The notes: generated from the sequence alone by a model not told the origin. A stretch of DNA of 18,503 nucleotides from Ruminococcaceae bacterium UBA7147 (GCA_002491825.1 DKWR01000040.1:1-18503); one strand, 5' to 3'. Shown: positions 1-6,598, counted from the stretch's first letter. A program made the numbers and translations.

Positions 1-3
1 TAC

Positions 4-80
4 GGATATAGAGGAAACGTTTGTGTTTAATTTAGTAGGGGACGGGTTCCTACACGTCCCGAAACGTTGCCTATATATCA
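4..80. repeat. Imperfect inverted repeat / nested stem-loop at the window edge
   Basis: The outer arms (about 5-23 and 60-79) are imperfect reverse complements: GATATAG followed by AAACGTTTG on the left, and CGAAACGTTG followed by CTATATATC on the right. Inside, GGGACG (39-44) can pair with CGTCCC (55-60), and GTAGG (35-39) can alternatively pair with CCTAC (49-53). No clear poly-T follows, so it is not an obvious intrinsic terminator. It could be the end of an upstream transcription unit or a small intergenic element. No gene is supported in 1-252. Confidence 0.35.
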
Positions 81-128
81 ACATAAAATCAGCAAACAAA
101 CTTTTCCAAACAACACGCAACATTATAA

Positions 129-190
129 ATTCGGAGCGTAGCGACCCTTAACTCCACACTCCACTCGCCACACTCCAAACTGTAAAAAAT
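129..190 (+). repeat. Dispersed intergenic repeat, copy A (ACTCCAC heptamers, degenerate)
   Basis: Positions 129-164 match 2297-2332 at 35 of 36 bases (T139 versus A2307). The shared block begins ATTCGGAGCG and runs into tandem ACTCCAC heptamers. Here two heptamers are exact (151-164) and two are degenerate (165-178), followed by an A-rich stretch. As in copy B, it lies just upstream of a + strand gene in the same orientation. It reads through in several frames, which creates spurious small ORFs on the opposite strand. Confidence 0.75.
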
Positions 191-193
191 CTG

Positions 194-222
194 TTGACCT
201 GACCTGTTTTGCGCTGTATAAT
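194..222 (+). promoter_or_regulatory. Near-consensus sigma-A promoter of the LOG/DUF6472 operon
   Basis: TTGACC (194-199) and TATAAT (217-222) are separated by exactly 17 bases. The start codon at 253 lies about 30 bases downstream with a ribosome site (AGGA, 241-244) in between. A perfect -10 with a five-of-six -35 suggests strong constitutive transcription. Confidence 0.8.
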
Positions 223-252
223 GTGAAATATAATATTGAAAGGAATTTGTTT

Positions 253-846
253 ATGAATATATGTGTATTTGGTTCGTCAAGCGACCTTATTGACAGGGAA
301 TATCTTGATTCTGCCGAAAAACTCGGTTCAGAGCTTGCAAAAAAAGGGCACGGCGTTGTGTTCGGCGCAGGAAAATTCGGCGTTATGGGAGCAACCGCAC
401 GAGGTGTTTCAGCCGAAAACGGCACTCTTATCGGCGTAAGTCCGAAGTTCTTTACCGAAATGGACGTACTTTTTGACGGCTGTACCGAGCTGATTCTCAC
501 CGAAACAATGCGTGAACGCAAGGGCATTATGGAGGACAGATCCGACGCCTTTATCATCTGTGCAGGCGGAATGGGTACCTTTGAGGAATTTTTCGAGGTT
601 CTCACCCTCAAACAGCTCCGCCGTCACGAAAAGCCTATTATAATATATAATGTAAAAGGCTACTACAACCATATGATTGCGATGATGGACAACGCAGTTA
701 AAAACAAGTTTATGACAGACGACTGCAAACGCCTCTATTCCGTAGCCGACACGCAGGAAGAGGTTTTTGAACAGCTTGAAACCTACGTTCCCTTTTCATA
801 TAATAAGTATAACTATATTTATGAGGGGGATAAGAGCAATGGCTGA
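253..846 (+). CDS. LOG-family protein (TIGR00730-type nucleotide phosphoribohydrolase, Rossmann fold)
   Basis: A 197-residue cytoplasmic protein of the LOG / lysine-decarboxylase-like family. Characterised members hydrolyse nucleoside 5'-monophosphates (including cytokinin riboside monophosphates) to the free base and ribose 5-phosphate. Visible hallmarks are the N-terminal beta strand plus Ser-rich turn (ICVFGSSS), the central M-R-E-R-K motif (family M-x-E-R-K), and the GGMGTFEE signature (family PGGxGTxxE), here preceded by CA rather than LP. Length is normal for the family. I chose ATG 253 over the upstream in-frame GTG at 223 because AGGA (241-244) sits 8 bases before it and the GTG lies in the promoter's -10 region. 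It overlaps the next gene by 8 bases, indicating translational coupling. The true substrate in bacteria is uncertain. Confidence 0.9.
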   Translation: MNICVFGSSSDLIDREYLDSAEKLGSELAKKGHGVVFGAGKFGVMGATARGVSAENGTLIGVSPKFFTEMDVLFDGCTELILTETMRERKGIMEDRSDAFIICAGGMGTFEEFFEVLTLKQLRRHEKPIIIYNVKGYYNHMIAMMDNAVKNKFMTDDCKRLYSVADTQEEVFEQLETYVPFSYNKYNYIYEGDKSNG

Positions 847-1012
847 CAGCTGTGAAATGTGCACCCACTATGTTGTTGATGAGGAGTTCGGCGATTATTG
901 CAGTATCGACCTCGACGAGGACGAAATGGAGCGTTTCCTTACCCAAAACGTCACTCAATGCCACTATTTTCAGCTTTACGACGAATATAAAATCGTAAAT
1001 AAGCAGATTTAA
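839..1012 (+). CDS. Small Cys-containing protein, DUF6472-like (57 aa)
   Basis: A 57-residue acidic protein with four cysteines: a C-x-x-C pair near the N-terminus (SCEMCTHY), one Cys in the middle (YCSIDLDEDE) and one in QCHYFQ. This spacing suggests a small metal-binding fold. The D-L-D-E-D-E-M core and the ending E-Y-K-I-V-x-K-Q are, from memory, typical of a small conserved Clostridia family annotated DUF6472; its function is unknown. The start ATG at 839 overlaps the upstream stop, and a GAGGGGGA ribosome site (823-830) lies inside the LOG gene. An in-frame upstream extension to 767 is unlikely because it lies wholly within the LOG coding frame. Confidence 0.8.
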   Translation: MADSCEMCTHYVVDEEFGDYCSIDLDEDEMERFLTQNVTQCHYFQLYDEYKIVNKQI

Positions 1013-1030
1013 AATTGTAAAATATTATTC

Positions 1031-1062
1031 AAAAGGCACGCCTTTCGTGCCTTTTTGTTTTT
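1031..1062 (+). terminator. Intrinsic terminator of the LOG operon
   Basis: AAAAGGCACG (1031-1040) pairs perfectly with CGTGCCTTTT (1046-1055) across a 5-base loop, followed by a T-rich tail interrupted by one G. It closes the LOG/DUF6472 operon 18 bases after the stop codon and separates it from the matrix cluster. Confidence 0.9.
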
Positions 1063-1406
1063 ATAAGAAATATAAATCGAAATATTACATTGAAAAAACA
1101 TCATTTTATTATTATTATATCTATCATTTTTATACATTCAAGGGCAAAATTTAATAATATATAGCAGTATTTATTCTTTTTGTGTAAAAAAGAGCAATTT
1201 TTGAACAGTGACAATACTTTTTACATTCTCGTAATATATTTTGTTGTTTTGAACAAACTGTTTGTCAAAATCTTGTTTAAATATACAAAAATAAAAAACT
1301 ACGTTAAAAAATTGTTGATTTTTCGATAAATATGGTATAAAATTGTTTTAACAAATAGTTAAATTATGGTTGTAATTATGCTAAATTTTATTCGGGAGTG
1401 TTCACA
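1063..1406 (+). promoter_or_regulatory. AT-rich leader and probable promoter region of the SipW-type gene cluster
   Basis: About 345 bases without a gene, very AT-rich. It contains an imperfect palindrome (TTTTGAACAAA 1247-1257, CTG, TTTGTCAAAA 1261-1270; one bulged A) that could be an operator. A possible promoter combines TTGATT (1315-1320) with TAAAAT (1338-1343; 17-base spacer) or TTGTTG (1312-1317) with TATAAA (1336-1341; 18-base spacer). A second small dyad, TTTAAC (1347-1352) and GTTAAA (1358-1363), overlaps the expected start-site region. This is the only long upstream region of the cluster, so main regulation probably acts here. The exact promoter is uncertain. Confidence 0.5.
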
Positions 1407-2219
1407 ATGGGCTTTTTCAACAAGATAGTTGACAATATGGTCAGCGAAAAAGTGCCGCGTAAAAGGCGCAAAAGGCTGATAGTGTTTGTAGCCCTCATTA
1501 CTCTGCTTTCAATGACTACAGCAACGGTTGCCTGGTTTACGGTAAACACCTTTGCAGGCGTTGATAATCTTGATATTAAAATCAGTATGAGCGCACAGCT
1601 AAAGGTAGGAATGGAAAATTACGGTACAGACCTCGAAAGGTATACCAAGGTAATCACCAACGAAATGGTTGACAGCTATCTTCGTGACCGCGGCACAAAG
1701 CTTGAGGATATTGTGCTTGACCCGGTAACAACCACCAACGGCACTCGTTTTACTAATCAGCGCGGCACGGTAAGAGAAGCAAATAACCGCTCCTATCTTG
1801 AATTTGAGTGCTACTTTATCGCTACCGAGGATATGTGGGTACACCTTACAACCGAAAGCACCAAGCAGGGCGAAGATGACGGCACAAAGGTTACAACCAC
1901 CTCTACGGGTGCAAAGGCTGACGTAGTAAATTGCGCGCGAGTTGATTTTTCAACCGAAAAAAACGGCACGACAATTTATGAGCCGAACCGTGGAACTCCT
2001 GTAAGCGGACAGACTACATTCGACCTTCCTTCAGGTACAATGCAGTACAGCAACAACACAAGGCTTTTCCACCTCGACCAGCTTACTCCCACAAAGGCAA
2101 CAATCCGAATCTGGATTGACGGCGAAGACCCGCAGTGTGACGACGACGTTCAGGATGCACAGCTCGGAGTTCAGCTTGGCTTTGTCGGCTGTGACGAAAA
2201 CAACGTTCCCATTTCATAA
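1407..2219 (+). CDS. SipW-type exported protein, TasA/camelysin-like (first gene of the matrix cluster)
   Basis: A 270-residue predicted exported protein. Residues 17-23 are strongly basic, 24-41 hydrophobic, and the signal ends T-T-A-T-V-A-W-F-T (37-45), the SipW-cognate motif; cleavage is expected near A42. The remainder is a beta-rich, polar domain with N-C-A-R-V-D-F in the middle and a C-terminal W236-I-D-G-E-D-P-Q-C244 motif shared with neighbours. Four cysteines in the exported part could form disulphides. I chose ATG 1407 over the in-frame GTG at 1398 because GGGAG (1394-1398) lies 8 bases before the ATG and includes the G of that GTG. Function is inferred: minor fibre or matrix subunit processed by the peptidase at 4126. 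No sortase motif is present. It could equally be an initiator or tip protein. Confidence 0.8.
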   Translation: MGFFNKIVDNMVSEKVPRKRRKRLIVFVALITLLSMTTATVAWFTVNTFAGVDNLDIKISMSAQLKVGMENYGTDLERYTKVITNEMVDSYLRDRGTKLEDIVLDPVTTTNGTRFTNQRGTVREANNRSYLEFECYFIATEDMWVHLTTESTKQGEDDGTKVTTTSTGAKADVVNCARVDFSTEKNGTTIYEPNRGTPVSGQTTFDLPSGTMQYSNNTRLFHLDQLTPTKATIRIWIDGEDPQCDDDVQDAQLGVQLGFVGCDENNVPIS

Positions 2220-2254
2220 TAAAGTATTTTGTTAATTTGATTTATATTTTAAAG

Positions 2255-2271
2255 CAGAACAGTTTGTTCTG
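2255..2271 (+). promoter_or_regulatory. Short intergenic hairpin
   Basis: CAGAACA (2255-2261) pairs with TGTTCTG (2265-2271) over a 3-base loop. No poly-T follows. It lies just upstream of an AAGGAG (2276-2281) that serves only a tiny ATG frame at 2293. It may modulate expression of the second gene or stabilise the upstream message. Confidence 0.35.
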
Positions 2272-2296
2272 ATGTAAGGAGAAGAGTGAAATATGG

Positions 2297-2356
2297 ATTC
2301 GGAGCGAAGCGACCCTTAACTCCACACTCCACACTCCACACTCCACACTAAAAAAT
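2297..2356 (+). repeat. Dispersed intergenic repeat, copy B (four exact ACTCCAC heptamers)
   Basis: The first 36 bases match copy A at 129-164 with a single mismatch. Four perfect ACTCCAC heptamers run 2319-2346, followed by ACT and an A-rich tail, against two perfect and two degenerate units in copy A. It sits directly upstream of the ribosome site of the next gene, inside an otherwise apparently continuous operon. A G-C-rich block (GGAGCGAAGCGACC) precedes the heptamers. Confidence 0.8.
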
Positions 2357-2360
2357 AAAC

Positions 2361-2376
2361 CGGAGTGATTAATTTG
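2361..2376 (+). promoter_or_regulatory. Ribosome site deciding a TTG start
   Basis: CGGAG (2361-2365) lies 8 bases before TTG 2374, the same spacing as in the first gene. The in-frame GTG at 2365 overlaps this ribosome site and is therefore an unlikely start. The TTG start suggests deliberately low translation. Confidence 0.6.
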
Positions 2377-3177
2377 TTCGGAAAAAAGAAACCAAAAATT
2401 GAACAGCCCATTACTCCGGAGGAGTTGAGCCGTCTTAATGACAAAAAAATGGCTGATGCCGAAATCGAGCATTTTCACGTTAAGAATGACTCTATTGACA
2501 TTGTCAAGTACAAAAAGCGCAGAAAGATTTTGAGCATAATCCTTACGGTGTGTTTGATTATTCTCATAATTTTGTTTCTTGTTTCAATGCTTGTAACACA
2601 GTGGGGCGACCTTATTATAAGCGTCGATTCTCCTGCGGTAAAGAAAGGCATCATCTTAAGCGAGGATCCCGAGTTTAAAACACAGAGCGCCTCACTTTCC
2701 GCAAAGCAGGCTGACGATGTTACAAACATTACATATTCCTGGCTTCCCGTTGACCTTGATACAAGCAAGAACGGTGAGCACAACGGCGACAACTACGTTG
2801 CATATACTTTCTATTGCAAGAATAACGGACAGGCTACTCTCGACTATGACGCAGTGCTTGAAATTACAGGTGTTGCAAAGTCTGCCGATGAAGCCGCAAG
2901 AGTAATGGTATATAAAAACGGCGAGCCGACTATTTACGGTAAAGGCAAGTTCAAAGACCGCAGCACAGCTGAAACCGATTGTACAAAGTTCAATACCGAC
3001 ACCGAGGTAATGACAACCGCAACAGAGGACTTCAAGGTCGGCGATATTGACAAGTACACAATTGTAATTTGGATTGAGGGTAACGACCCTGAATGTATCG
3101 ACGACATCCGCAACGGACACATCAGAATGAGAATGCTGTTCAGCGTGCGTGACGACGAAACAACAGCGCCACAATAA
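2374..3177 (+). CDS. Membrane-anchored TasA-family-like protein without a SipW motif
   Basis: A 267-residue protein with an unusual topology for this cluster: about 46 polar residues, a basic patch K-K-R-R-K (47-51), one hydrophobic helix (52-74), then an exported domain. The helix is not followed by A-W-F-T, only by T-Q-W-G-D, so processing by the SipW-type peptidase is doubtful and the protein probably stays as a type II membrane anchor. Its C-terminal domain carries the cluster motif W233-I-E-G-N-D-P-E-C241, relating it to the first and third genes. A second cysteine (T-D-C-T-K) is available for a disulphide. The inferred role is cell-envelope anchor or assembly base, loosely analogous in position to TapA of Bacillus but not recognisably homologous to it. 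Confidence 0.75.
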   Translation: MFGKKKPKIEQPITPEELSRLNDKKMADAEIEHFHVKNDSIDIVKYKKRRKILSIILTVCLIILIILFLVSMLVTQWGDLIISVDSPAVKKGIILSEDPEFKTQSASLSAKQADDVTNITYSWLPVDLDTSKNGEHNGDNYVAYTFYCKNNGQATLDYDAVLEITGVAKSADEAARVMVYKNGEPTIYGKGKFKDRSTAETDCTKFNTDTEVMTTATEDFKVGDIDKYTIVIWIEGNDPECIDDIRNGHIRMRMLFSVRDDETTAPQ

Positions 3178-3186
3178 TGGTATTAA

Positions 3187-3235
3187 CTGCATACGCAGTA
3201 ATATAAAGCAAAATATCCCTATGGTGTTTTAGGGA
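3187..3235 (+). promoter_or_regulatory. Two hairpins upstream of the candidate major subunit gene
   Basis: CTGC-ATAC-GCAG (3187-3198) and TCCCTA (3216-3221) with TAGGGA (3230-3235, 8-base loop) lie in the 89-base gap before the gene at 3267. No good promoter is visible here. The hairpins could protect a processed message and raise expression of the downstream gene relative to its two upstream neighbours. Confidence 0.4.
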
Positions 3236-3266
3236 CAAAAAATTATTTTTTAGGAGGAATTTCTCA

Positions 3267-4058
3267 ATGAAAACAAATTCAAGAAAGAGATTATTAGTCT
3301 CTTCTGTAGCAATGCTCCTTGTAGCAATGCTCGCACTCGGAACCGCAACTTATGCATGGTTCACACAGAACACATCAGCTACTGCTGACGGTATTACAGT
3401 AAGAACATCAAAGACATCATCATTAAAGATTTCTGATGACACCCGTGATTACGACACAGGATTTACTTACACAGGTGTTCAGAATGTTATGTTACCATCT
3501 TCTTCTATCAACGGTGCAAACTGGTATTCTACAGTAGCTGACGATGACACAGGCGTTTCTACTTCTGACGCAACTGCTATCACACTGGACACTCCAGCTC
3601 AAACTAATCAGAACAACAAGTATGTGTTCGTTGACCAGCTCAACATTCTGAACGCAGGTGAAGTTTCTGTAAAAGACATTAAGATTACAATGGATAACTT
3701 CAAAGCTCACAACTATCTTCGTGTTGCATTGGTTCCCGTATCTGAAAAGGGACAGTGCCTTGAAGTAGATGCCACTGCATTTAAGAGTAATGTATACGCT
3801 GCAGATGCTACTGCTTACAATCCTATTAATGCTGAAGGTTCTTACTCGACAGCAAAAGCAGACAAGATCACTCCTATTGCTGCAGGTACCAAAAAGGTAA
3901 TTACTATTTCTGATCCTTTGCCCGCAGGTAAGGAACTTCACTACAACCTTTATGTATGGTTCGAAGGTCAGGATCCCGATTGTAAGGATGCAAATGCTGG
4001 CACAGGTGTTTCAAACCTCCAGTTCACTGTAGAGGGTACTCCTGTTTCTGAAGTATAA
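3267..4058 (+). CDS. Candidate major fibre subunit, TasA/BsaA-like SipW-dependent protein
   Basis: A 263-residue protein with a textbook SipW-type signal: basic start (K2-R8), hydrophobic core (9-25), then G-T-A-T-Y-A-W-F-T (25-33). Cleavage is expected near A30. The mature part is beta-rich, with D-Y-D-T-G-F and P-S-S-S-I-N-G-A-N-W-Y motifs and C-terminal W231-F-E-G-Q-D-P-D-C239. Only two cysteines (164, 239) remain after the signal, so a disulphide is possible. Known relatives are TasA of Bacillus and BsaA of Clostridium perfringens, whose genes neighbour sipW and whose products polymerise at the surface. It has the strongest ribosome site of the cluster (AGGAGG 3252-3257, 9-base spacer) and lies immediately before a peptidase gene, which is why I take it as the abundant subunit. 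The segment N-T-S-A-T-A-D-G-I after the cleavage site recurs in the gene at 8940. Confidence 0.85.
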   Translation: MKTNSRKRLLVSSVAMLLVAMLALGTATYAWFTQNTSATADGITVRTSKTSSLKISDDTRDYDTGFTYTGVQNVMLPSSSINGANWYSTVADDDTGVSTSDATAITLDTPAQTNQNNKYVFVDQLNILNAGEVSVKDIKITMDNFKAHNYLRVALVPVSEKGQCLEVDATAFKSNVYAADATAYNPINAEGSYSTAKADKITPIAAGTKKVITISDPLPAGKELHYNLYVWFEGQDPDCKDANAGTGVSNLQFTVEGTPVSEV

Positions 4059-4125
4059 TTAACTGAATTGATAAAAAAAGCGTAAGCGTAATAATTTCAT
4101 AACCCAATGATTGGAGAACCCTTGC

Positions 4126-4863
4126 ATGAAAAACAGTATAAAAAGAATAGTTAATATTATTGTCGACATTTTAGTCGTACTAATACTGATAGTATCAATA
4201 ATTGTTGTTATGCTGTCGTTAACTTCTAAATCATCAGGGGTTCCCAACATTTTCGGTATTGCACCCTTAAGCGTTCAGACAGAATCGATGGAAGATACAA
4301 TTAATCCCGGCGACCTGATTTTTTGTTCGCTGACTGATATTGAGGATGAATTTCAGAAAGATGACGTTGTAACCTTTCCCATTGAAATCAACGGAGAGCA
4401 GGTTTTAAACACTCACCGTATTGTCGATGTAGTAAAAGACCAGAACATTACATACTACAAAACGCAGGGTGACAACAAAGAAACAAATCCCGAGCCGGAT
4501 AAGGATTTACAAACCTCGTCCACAATCGTGGCTAAATATACAGGCACGAAAATCCCCGGCTTGGGTACCGTATTAAGCTTTATCAGAACACAGCTCGGAT
4601 TTTTCCTTTGCATACTGCTTCCAATGATTCTTTTCTTTATCTATGAGGCTGTAAGAGTTGTAATGAACCTTTTAGCTTATAATAAGGAAAAGGCATTTGA
4701 AGAGGCGCAGTCAGCTGTTTATAATTCTGAACTTACCGAAGAACAGAAGAAACAGGCAATTGAAGAATACCTTGCTTCTCTCGGTCAGCAGAGCAACAAT
4801 GCGGAAAATGAGCCAACGGTACAAACACCTGCCGACGGCAACAATTCCGACGCTGAAAGTTAA
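4126..4863 (+). CDS. sipW: SipW-type (ER/archaeal-type) signal peptidase I, cluster-internal
   Basis: A 245-residue membrane serine protease that would remove the signal peptides of the clustered exported proteins. It has an N-terminal transmembrane helix (about 8-32), catalytic Ser54 in T-E-S54-M-E-D, and the N-P-G-D-L-I box. His97 in N-T-H97-R-I replaces the Lys of ordinary bacterial enzymes, the hallmark of the ER/SipW type. Downstream come T-Q-G-D-N-K (the G-D-N box), a second membrane helix (about 150-175) and an acidic, Q/E-rich cytoplasmic tail. ATG 4126 is preferred to TTG 4111 because GGAG (4113-4116) lies 9 bases before it and the upstream codons contain that site. The Ser box ends M-E-D rather than the usual M-E-P, unlike the second peptidase at 17466. 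Its position right after the candidate major subunit matches tasA/bsaA-type loci. Confidence 0.92.
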   Translation: MKNSIKRIVNIIVDILVVLILIVSIIVVMLSLTSKSSGVPNIFGIAPLSVQTESMEDTINPGDLIFCSLTDIEDEFQKDDVVTFPIEINGEQVLNTHRIVDVVKDQNITYYKTQGDNKETNPEPDKDLQTSSTIVAKYTGTKIPGLGTVLSFIRTQLGFFLCILLPMILFFIYEAVRVVMNLLAYNKEKAFEEAQSAVYNSELTEEQKKQAIEEYLASLGQQSNNAENEPTVQTPADGNNSDAES

Positions 4864-5059
4864 GGCTTAAAATTATTTTCAAAAAATTATTTGTCCCTAT
4901 GCACATAGGTGCATCATTAGTAACGAAAGTATTTCTTTTCCGCCAATGTGCGGAAAAGAAATATGAAGTACCATCCATACGTTACAATATTTATTGTAGC
5001 GAGCGACGCCCTCGTCGCTCATAAAAATGAGGTAGATTTTTTTAAGGAGACGAAGTACC
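4864..5059. other. Densely structured intergenic region (several nested hairpins)
   Basis: This 196-base gap contains at least four dyads. ATGCAC (4899-4904) pairs with GTGCAT (4909-4914). A 14-bp stem (4930-4943 with 4950-4963) has perfect arms ATTTCTTTTCCGC / GCGGAAAAGAAAT. GTAACG (4920-4925) and CGTTAC (4980-4985) can close around that stem. GAGCGACG (5001-5008) pairs with CGTCGCTC (5013-5020). None has the U-tract of a simple terminator. It may be an RNA processing or stability element, a short non-autonomous repeat, or a riboregulator upstream of the ATPase gene. No convincing ORF or promoter is seen. Confidence 0.6.
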
Positions 5060-6598
5060 GTGGACACAGTATTTAAATTTCTGTTTGAATTTCTCGGTCA
5101 GTTTTTTGGCTCGCTGTGGTCAATCATAACAGGCTTGTTTACAGGAATAGGAGAGGCATTTAACTTTCCTGCCTATATCAATATCATAAACGGCTATACC
5201 ACAGAGCTTGGAGGACTTGCCTGGGGTATTGCAATTCTCGCCATAGTGCTTCTTGTTGCTGTGCTTGGACTTATTGTATGGCTCATTATCGTCGCCGTAA
5301 AAAAGTTTATCCGTTCACACCGCAGAAGAAAAGACACCGACTCCCTTGTAAAGGAAGTTCAGGCGCTTAATAAAGAGGTAATGAGATTAAACCTTGAAAA
5401 GGACAAAATCCTTTCTATGAAGGTTTCACAAATCGGTCTTAATCCCAACGAAATTGCAGAGCTCACAGGCGAGGAGATTGAAGCTCTCAATAACGGCGAG
5501 GAAGAAGAAAATACAGGCGAAACACGTTTCTACAAGCTTGCTGAAATTGATGAACTCTGGGCAGATTACGTACCTCCTGTATATGATAACGATATCACAC
5601 TTCCTGAGTTCTGCGACCAGTTCCGTCTGTTCGCTTGCTCGCGTCTTGGTCTTTACTATGACATTAAACTTATCAGACTTTTTGTTGCTTCATTCGCTTC
5701 AACAAGACTTATTATCCTACAGGGTATTTCAGGTACAGGTAAAACTTCGCTTGCTTATGCCTTTGGTAAGTTTATCAACAATCCGTCAATCATCGCTTCC
5801 GTTCAGCCTTCATGGCGTGACAGAACAGAGCTTTTCGGTTATTTCAACGAATTTACAAAGAAATTTAACGAAACCGAACTTCTCCGTGCTATGTACGAGG
5901 CTTCTTACAACGAAAATATTTACGCTGTAATCCTCGACGAAATGAACATCGCACGTGTTGAGTATTACTTTGCAGAAATGCTTTCAATCCTTGAAATGCC
6001 GTCACGTGACGAGTGGGTTGTCGACATCATTCCAAACGCATGGCCTACCGACCCGAAGCACATCAAAAACGGTCAGTTGCTGATTCCGCCGAATATGTGG
6101 TACATTGGTACAGCTAACAACGACGACTCTACCTTTGCAATTACAGATAAGGTTTATGACCGTGCTATGCCGATTAACATTGATACTAAGGGTGTTGCCT
6201 TTGAGGCAGAAGACACACCGCCGATTAATATCAGCTATAAACACTTTGAAGACATACTTAATGAAGCAAAAGCTAAATATGTTGTTTCAGAAGAAAACAT
6301 CAAAAAGATCGGACTTCTTGATGACTATGTTATTGAGCATTTCCGTATAGCTTTCGGTAACCGTATTGTAAAGCAGCTCCGTGACTTTGTTCCTGCTTAC
6401 GTTGGTACAGGCGGAACCGAAATCGACGGTCTTGACTATGTTCTCGCAAGAAAGATATTCAGAAAGTTTGAGTCACTCAACCTTTCGTATATCAGAGATG
6501 AAATCGACGGACTTTGCGCTTATATTGACGAGTTGTTCGGCGAAGAAAATATGAATGAATGTAAAGATTATCTGCGTATGCTCAAAAAGCTTGTATAA
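5060..6598 (+). CDS. Membrane-anchored McrB-like AAA+ ATPase/GTPase
   Basis: A 512-residue protein. Residues 1-50 are hydrophobic and amphipathic, 53-80 form a clear transmembrane helix followed by K-K-F-I-R-S-H-R-R-R-K (positive-inside), and 90-120 look like a short coiled coil. An AAA+ module fills the rest: Walker A G222-I-S-G-T-G-K228-T229; V-Q-P-S-W-R-D-R (248-255), typical of the McrB clade; Walker B V-I-L-D293-E294-M-N; and sensor region G-T-A-N-N-D-D (350-356) leading to D-K-V-Y-D-R-A. The N-x-x-D within that sensor fits the McrB signature. The start is GTG 5060, with AAGGAG (5044-5049) upstream. McrB proteins normally drive McrC-type nucleases; here the next gene is a DUF2357-like protein lacking a visible nuclease. 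The membrane anchor and location between matrix genes are unusual. Nucleotide preference (GTP or ATP) cannot be read from sequence. MoxR-type ATPases are a less good match. Confidence 0.85.
   Translation: MDTVFKFLFEFLGQFFGSLWSIITGLFTGIGEAFNFPAYINIINGYTTELGGLAWGIAILAIVLLVAVLGLIVWLIIVAVKKFIRSHRRRKDTDSLVKEVQALNKEVMRLNLEKDKILSMKVSQIGLNPNEIAELTGEEIEALNNGEEEENTGETRFYKLAEIDELWADYVPPVYDNDITLPEFCDQFRLFACSRLGLYYDIKLIRLFVASFASTRLIILQGISGTGKTSLAYAFGKFINNPSIIASVQPSWRDRTELFGYFNEFTKKFNETELLRAMYEASYNENIYAVILDEMNIARVEYYFAEMLSILEMPSRDEWVVDIIPNAWPTDPKHIKNGQLLIPPNMWYIGTANNDDSTFAITDKVYDRAMPINIDTKGVAFEAEDTPPINISYKHFEDILNEAKAKYVVSEENIKKIGLLDDYVIEHFRIAFGNRIVKQLRDFVPAYVGTGGTEIDGLDYVLARKIFRKFESLNLSYIRDEIDGLCAYIDELFGEENMNECKDYLRMLKKLV

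Noticed and set aside
123..611. Reverse-strand open frame opposite the LOG gene ending in the repeat
   Set aside because: The LOG family motifs on the + strand are decisive, and the C-terminal part of the antisense frame merely translates the heptamer repeat.
2692..3192. Reverse-strand open frame of 166 codons
   Set aside because: It lies entirely opposite the 2374 gene, which has a ribosome site, a membrane helix and the family motif; the antisense product has no recognisable features.
4104..4114. CCAAT-G-ATTGG dyad before the first peptidase gene
   Set aside because: The arms are short with a one-base centre; it overlaps the ribosome site and is likely chance.
4930..4963. Perfect hairpin as an intrinsic terminator
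   Set aside because: No T tract follows on either strand, so it is listed as part of a structured region only.
5060..6598. MoxR-type ATPase assignment
   Set aside because: The Q-P-S-W-R-D-R, D-E-M-N and N-N-D-D elements and the DUF2357-like neighbour fit the McrB clade better.
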